Source: Heliocidaris tuberculata (lineage: Eukaryota; Echinodermata; Echinoidea; Camarodonta; Echinometridae). From it: a stretch of DNA of 64,000 bases. Numbering within the stretch: the first letter of the stretch is position 1; each line of letters begins with the position of its first letter. Under the pieces are notes generated by a model that saw only the letters and a list, made by a program, of their open reading frames with translations, was not told the origin of the DNA and made no database searches. This document shows, piece by piece, positions 59,251-64,000 of the stretch. Where the stretch lies: positions 31,105,754 to 31,169,753 of the forward strand of contig CM046851.1 in assembly GCA_025618425.1 (NCBI GenBank). Reading direction: 5' to 3'. The position numbers and the translations under genes are program-made.

Positions 59251-59302
59251 GTCCGTCCGTCCGTCCGTCCGTCCGTCCGTCCGTCCGTCCGTCTGTCCGT
59301 GT
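59206..59302 (+). repeat. (GT)n then (GTCC)n microsatellites
   Basis: About 20 GT units followed by about 13 GTCC units, inside the left part of the TIR element. Likely highly variable in length. Confidence 0.95.
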
Positions 59303-59320
59303 GTGCTCAAATGTTAGAAA

Positions 59321-60195
59321 ATGCTACTTCTCCGTCATTTCTTGGCCGATTTTGATTCCGATTGTTTTATCTGATAGGGCTGGGTGGGGGCTTCCAAACT
59401 TCTACACAGAATTTTGAAATTCATTAATTATGCAAATTTATGCAAGTTTATTCAAAATCGACGAAAAATGCTACTTCTCCTCTATTTCACATCGGATTTT
59501 GATTCCGATTGTTTTATCTGATAGGGCTGGGTGGGGGCTTCCAAACTTCTACACAGAATTTTGAAATTCATTAATTATGCAAATTTATGCAAGTTTATTC
59601 AAAATCGACGAAAAATGCTACTTCTCCTCTATTTCACATCGGATTTTGATTCCGATTGTTTTATCTGATAGGGCTGGGTGGGGGCTTCCAAACTTCTACA
59701 CAGAATTTTGAAATTCATTAATTATGCAAATTTATGCAAATTTATTCAAAATTGACGAAAAATGCTACTTCTCTATTTCACATCGGATTTTGATTTCGAT
59801 TGTTTTATCTGATAGGGCTGGGTGGGGCTTCCAAACTTCTACACAGAATTTTGAAATTCATTAATTATGCAAATTTATGCAAATTTATTCAAAATTGACG
59901 AAAAATGCTACTTCTCCTCTATTTCACATTGGATTTTTGTTCCGATTGTTTTATCTGATAGGGCTGGGTGGGGGCTTCCAAACTTCTACACAGAATTTTG
60001 AAATTCATTAATTATGCAAATTTATGCACATTTATTCAAAATTGACGAAAAATGCTACTTCTCTATTTCACATCGGATTTTGATTCCGATTGTTTTATCT
60101 GATAGGGCTGGGTGGGGGCTTCCAAACTTCTACACAGAATTTTGAAATTCATTATTCATGCAAATTTATGCAAATTTATTCAAAATGGCTGAAGG
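59321..60195 (+). repeat. Six-copy ~147-bp minisatellite
   Basis: Each unit contains ATGCTACTTCTC, GATTGTTTTATCTGATAGGG and a GAAATTCATTAATTATGCAA block. The middle copies are almost identical; the first and last are more diverged, as expected for arrays that grow by unequal exchange. Confidence 0.92.
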
Positions 60196-60356
60196 TTCAT
60201 AATGTTTTCATGTTTTATATTTCAGTTGTATACATGCATTGTTGGTATTCTCTTCTTTTGCAAGCAGTAACATTATTTTATTCACTAAAGTTTTTCACTG
60301 AAGTTTTAAGGTTCAGGCTAGTTAATTTCCACAGATCTGCACTTTCGGCGGGGACA

Positions 60357-61353
60357 TTTATTACGCATTGCGTAATTTACTCATTCACTTGTTACTGATA
60401 CAATTTGGTAACACTTTTTTTTTTACTAAAAAAGTAATTTTTAACATTGTTTTTTTACTGTTACTGGTACATGAACTTGCGTTGCTTTCTGAACAGCTCC
60501 CTCTGCGAAAAAAAGCAAGATTTTCATTTCTTAGAAAGGAGTTACAGACCTTGTGACCTTGAAATTTCATAGGCAGTATCTACAAGAAGTTTACCAAACC
60601 TGTGCAAACTTTCACAGAATTTTGTGTAAGTCTGCAAAAGGGATGAAGTACCTTTAAGCCATGTTTGGAATTTAAACCACCTTTTTATAATTTAGGCTAT
60701 TTCATGACCTCTCTGGCCACATAGAATTATGGGGTGATGTTAAATGTGATGACATAGGAGAATATATAACTTAGCATGTAAGTAAAAAGGTATGTTTTTT
60801 AAAATCAGGTTGTAAAGCAGTACAATTTTACGAGAAAGAATTTGATTAGTCTAAATTAAGATAAATATTTTATTTTCATCGATTTTATGTTTAGTCTTTC
60901 TTAAACTCGAAACATTTCATCAAGATATTTCCTGAAATACTGATGTTGCTTACAGGTAAATCATAGTTCAATTTCCAGGTCAGTACTTAAAAAAAGAGAA
61001 AAGATTATGCTGTGATTGAAATGTTAACAATGTTTATAAAATGTATGTTTGTATACTCTTGCCATTAAAGAGAATGAACGAGTCTGTACAGATATATTGC
61101 AATGCTGTGATGTGCTCATTGAAAATAAAGGTACATGTAATTGATAGTGAAACTCAGTTAAATATTAATTTAACTTATTATCATGCAGAAAAGTTTGTAT
61201 ACATGTACATGTACATGAATAAACATTGAATTAATGTACGCTTTATATCTGTCATGGTATCTTTCCCAGCTTTGAGGTTGATTGAAACATTTACCATACA
61301 TCTTTATTCTCTCCCATTCTAGTGCACTCTTGTGCAGTGTTATTCCACTGCAG
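60357..61353. other. Intergenic, nothing identified
   Basis: AT-rich with TACATGTACATG near 61200. Short frames only. Confidence 0.5.
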
Positions 61354-61501
61354 GGCCCTGTTTCATAAAACTTCTTACCAATAGCAAGTTGCAATAACTG
61401 TTATAAGCTACTGAAATCCTTGCATCTGATTGGCTGATAGCAACTTTGTCATGGAAATTGGGCAGTTGTTATTGATAACAAGTTTTATGAAATGCGGCCC
61501 A
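61354..61501. mobile_element. GGCCCTGTTTCATAAAAC foldback MITE, copy 3
   Basis: From GGGCCCTGTTTCATAAAAC to GTTTTATGAAATGCGGCCC. Core CTTGCATCTGATTGGCTGA in reverse orientation relative to copies 1 and 2. It abuts copy 4. Confidence 0.8.
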
Positions 61502-61502
61502 G

Positions 61503-61640
61503 GGGAGCGTTTCATCAAGTGTTTTGTCAGTGAATTTCACCGACAACTGTTATAAGCTACTGAAATCCTTGCATCTGATTGGCTGAGAGCAAATTTGTCT
61601 GTAAAAATCCCTGACAAAACGCTTGATAAAACGCTCCCCA
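61503..61640. mobile_element. GGGGAGCGTTTCATCAAG foldback MITE, copy 4
   Basis: From GGGGAGCGTTTCATCAAG to GATAAAACGCTCCCC, starting 1-2 bp after copy 3. The two subfamilies sit head-to-tail with almost no spacer. Confidence 0.83.
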
Positions 61641-62020
61641 GGTCTCTTCCCAGTTGGTTTTGTGCTTCCCTCTCGATCCAGTACCCTCCCCCCCCCCCCC
61701 CCCCTCTCAAGAGACTATGTTGTCTTTTGATATGAAAAAGTATTTTGTCTTGCTTTCTTATAATCATAGTTGCCAGAGTTGGCATAATTTGACCCTTTTA
61801 GCAACTAGCATCATTCCTAGCCTAATTTTACACAATCTGACATTTTTTATTTCTTTTTGCTTGTCCGGGAATTTTGGAGTAAAAAGGCACTCGAAAAAGG
61901 CTAATGACCTTTTATTTATTTATATATTTATTCATAATTAACACGATAAAAACTACTTTCGAAAAATAAACTCAAGACAATTTCATTAGCCCTGTCTATC
62001 ACCTTTAGAAATGTGCACAA

Positions 62021-62396
62021 TTAAAGTGTACCAACCACCTGAAAAAAGAATGTGTATACCGCTAGGAAGTATAAACTTAACCTCAAAGAACTTTATCTGA
62101 AGTTCTACAGGTCAACAGTTTAGGAGTATGAAGGAAATAAAGGATAACATGAAGGTGCTTGCGCGGAACCGAACCTTCGATTTGGTGTCCGCGTGAGCCC
62201 TTATCTTGGCGAGCGCGTACGGATGCGTTGAGTAGTCTACTCACGAGTCGCTTTTCTGCTTATAGAGAGTATAATTAAACTTGTAATATCTCTTTATAGA
62301 AGTGATATTCGAAGCCCATATTTGGAATATAGTAGAATGACATGGGACCTCTAACATACAGAATAAAATATTTTTTTGGTGATTGGTACCCTTTAA
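62021..62396 (+). mobile_element. MITE family B, copy 2
   Basis: TTAAAGTGTACCAACCACC to GGTGATTGGTACCCTTTAA. It carries a ~20-bp GC-rich segment (GATTTGGTGTCCGCGTGAGC) missing from the intron 14 copy. Confidence 0.82.
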
Positions 62397-62658
62397 GAAT
62401 ATTTTTTTTGGACGCTTTTTAGCATAATTTCATTACTGGCGCTGGGCACACTGCAGTCACTGCTTATAATACATTCATTTCTGTATATGGAAAATATGTT
62501 AAACCTTTGAAAGAGTTACCTGTTTTCACGTCACCTGATAGTCTGTGGTTTTGTTCTATCAATTATGAGGTGACTGCCTTAGACTAGAAATGAAGAACAT
62601 GCAGTACATGTATTTATACAAATGCTGAAAAGGTGTATTGTTCCATGTATTCTACGAG

Positions 62659-62910
62659 TACAGTGGGTGATTTCAAGTTTGGTGTTAGTGTTGGTGTTGG
62701 TGTTGAGAGCGTGAATTGGGCTGCTGATTCTAGCCCCAACACCGAATTCGGGTTTATAAAAATAATACCAATCACATTATTGATAGCTCAACACCTAGTG
62801 AAGTCAATCCCAGCACCAGCTTCATTTCAGGTTCGGTGTTGTGGCTGGTGCTAGTTTTGCCCCAACACCAACACCAGCTTTCAACACCGAACTTGAATTC
62901 ACCCGGTGTA
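62659..62910. mobile_element. Palindromic element of GGTGTT/AACACC units
   Basis: TACAGTGGGTGATTTCAAGT to ACTTGAATTCACCCGGTGTA. Arms are filled with GTTGGTGTT repeats on one side and AACACCAAC on the other. Noncoding. Confidence 0.68.
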
Positions 62911-63064
62911 TTCTGCAACTAAGTGGAGGGGGGGGGGTGGAGGGGTAGCTTGGTGCAATGTGGAAGGGGGGGGGGGTAAAGGAGCTCAAGCACCCTTTTC
63001 CCGCTATTGACCAGAGGAATTTAACTCCCATGCGCTGGCCCTTAACAACTGGGCTCTTTTATTA

Positions 63065-63546
63065 TACCCCCGCCAAACGAAGTTTGAAGGGGGTCTATTG
63101 GAATCAGCGTGTGGTCAGGCGGGCGGTCGGTGGGGCGGTGGGGCGGTGGGTCCGTTGCAAATCTTGCGTATCGAACTACTTCCTCATTTTTCGAGCAATG
63201 CTCTTGAAATTTGCCACGCACATGGTCTTGGGATGGAGATGTGCAAGACATATTTTTTGAATGTGTCGGAACTGTTTTGCCATGGTAACTGCATATTATG
63301 GCAATCAATCGGGTTGAAATCTTGCGCATCGAACTACTTTTTCATTTTTCGAGCAATGCTCTTGAAATTTGGCACACACATTGGTCTTGTAAATATGTGA
63401 AAGACATATTGTTTCAATGTGTGGCAAACTGAGTTACAATGGTAACGACATATGGCAATAAAACAGGAAAATATTGCACATCAAACCACTTCCTCACTTT
63501 TCGAGCAATGCTCAGGAAATTTGGCACACACATTGGGGCGGGGGTA
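63065..63546. mobile_element. Second TIR element of the same style with ~155-bp tandem units
   Basis: Ends TACCCCCGCC and GGCGGGGGTA, with an AAACGAAGTTT hairpin at the left end. Interior holds three diverged tandem units starting near 63161, 63319 and 63471 (CATTTTTCGAGCAATGCTC). It shares its plan with 59153-60356 and only partly its sequence. Confidence 0.68.
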
Positions 63547-63704
63547 TTAATCGCCTTCAGTGATATTCTAGTTATTTTAGTATCCCTGCCTGTCCCTCGC
63601 TCACAGTTAATTTTTTAAATAAGACTATTGACAGACTTGGGGGGGGGGGGGGGGGGGAGGGAGGAAGTATGAAAGGGGGGGGGGGAGGAAAGGGAGGAAG
63701 TATA

Positions 63705-63972
63705 CAGGGGGGGGGGGGCCGGGTACTCGTTTTCGGAAGATTCATAATTCCGAAAATGCAATAGAGCCCGACATAAAATTTCGGAATTACGAACCTTCGG
63801 AATTATGAACCCTTTTTCATTCTCGGAATATGAACCCTACTTCATTTTCGGAATAATGAACCCTACTTCATTTTCGGAATTACGAATCGTCGGAGTAACG
63901 AACTTTAGCCAATACGAATCTTCGCAAAAACTAACCTTCGGAATTATGAACCTTCGGAAAAATGACATGTAA
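63705..63972. repeat. TTCGGAAT-motif element, copy 2
   Basis: Poly-G, then ACTCGTTTTCGGAAGATTCA, then about eight degenerate copies of TTCGGAATTATGAACC in both orientations, ending CCTTCGGAAAAATGACATG. Confidence 0.68.
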
Positions 63973-64000
63973 CTGTATCGAAGTTACATTGAGGTACGGG

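Larger units (their letters stand above)
59153..60356. mobile_element. TIR element carrying six ~147-bp tandem repeats
   Basis: Bounded by TGTCCCCGCCGAA and TTCGGCGGGGACA. The left end has a CGAACGAAGTTCG hairpin, then (GT)n and (GTCC)n. The interior is a tandem array of six ~143-147-bp units starting at 59321, 59468, 59615, 59762, 59905 and 60052. No transposase. Confidence 0.75.

Noticed and set aside
59074..59417. Frames encoding Val-Cys and Arg-Pro-Ser-Val repeats
   Set aside because: Translations of (GT)n and (GTCC)n.
63042..63400. 95-100-codon frames on both strands
   Set aside because: Lie inside a noncoding TIR element with tandem units.
1..64000. tRNA or rRNA genes
   Set aside because: No cloverleaf with A/B boxes or rRNA-conserved blocks was recognised on reading; a covariance scan was not possible.

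Overview
The window is metazoan nuclear DNA. It is AT-rich and intron-rich, and it is crowded with small inverted-repeat transposons, long G/C homopolymers and microsatellites. Repeat families of this style (GGGGAGCGTTTCATCAAG foldbacks, TACATGTA words, poly-G beside CAGTGGCG termini) are known to me from marine invertebrate deuterostomes, so I infer a sea urchin or other echinoderm. No sequence here proves the species.

Layout. 1-36,600 has no convincing protein-coding gene. It holds a 5'-truncated Penelope-like element fragment with a GIY-YIG endonuclease (2,284-3,419, minus), a LINE reverse-transcriptase scrap beside a perfect 103-bp inverted repeat (32,224-32,644), a three-copy ~400-bp tandem repeat (21,089-22,260), many MITEs, and low-complexity purine/pyrimidine tracts. 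36,622-52,322 (plus) is one 16-exon gene encoding an orthologue of calcyphosin-2 (CAPS2). I resolved every exon, with GT-AG introns and consistent phases, giving a 656-residue open frame with a C-terminal EF-hand module. Its introns have taken up at least ten inverted-repeat elements, including four TTAA-bounded families and a hAT-like element with a perfect 8-bp target-site duplication. 53,437-56,090 is a decayed, internally deleted BEL/Pao-type LTR retrotransposon (minus strand, gag to the beginning of RT). 56,937-64,000 is again repeats: a second copy of the Penelope-associated hammerhead-like terminus, an 8-bp-TSD foldback, two TIR-bounded elements that carry internal minisatellites, back-to-back MITEs, and a TTCGGAAT-motif repeat.

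How it fits together. There is one host gene, CAPS2, which encodes a probable Ca2+-binding protein. Everything else I can identify is mobile DNA or simple repeat. I found no operon, CRISPR, defence system or RNA gene. The most unusual items are the hammerhead-like ribozyme motifs at two copies of a Penelope-type terminus, the TIR elements with tandem arrays inside, a MITE carrying telomere repeats, perfect long hairpins, and a possible isolated exon at 24,136-24,234.
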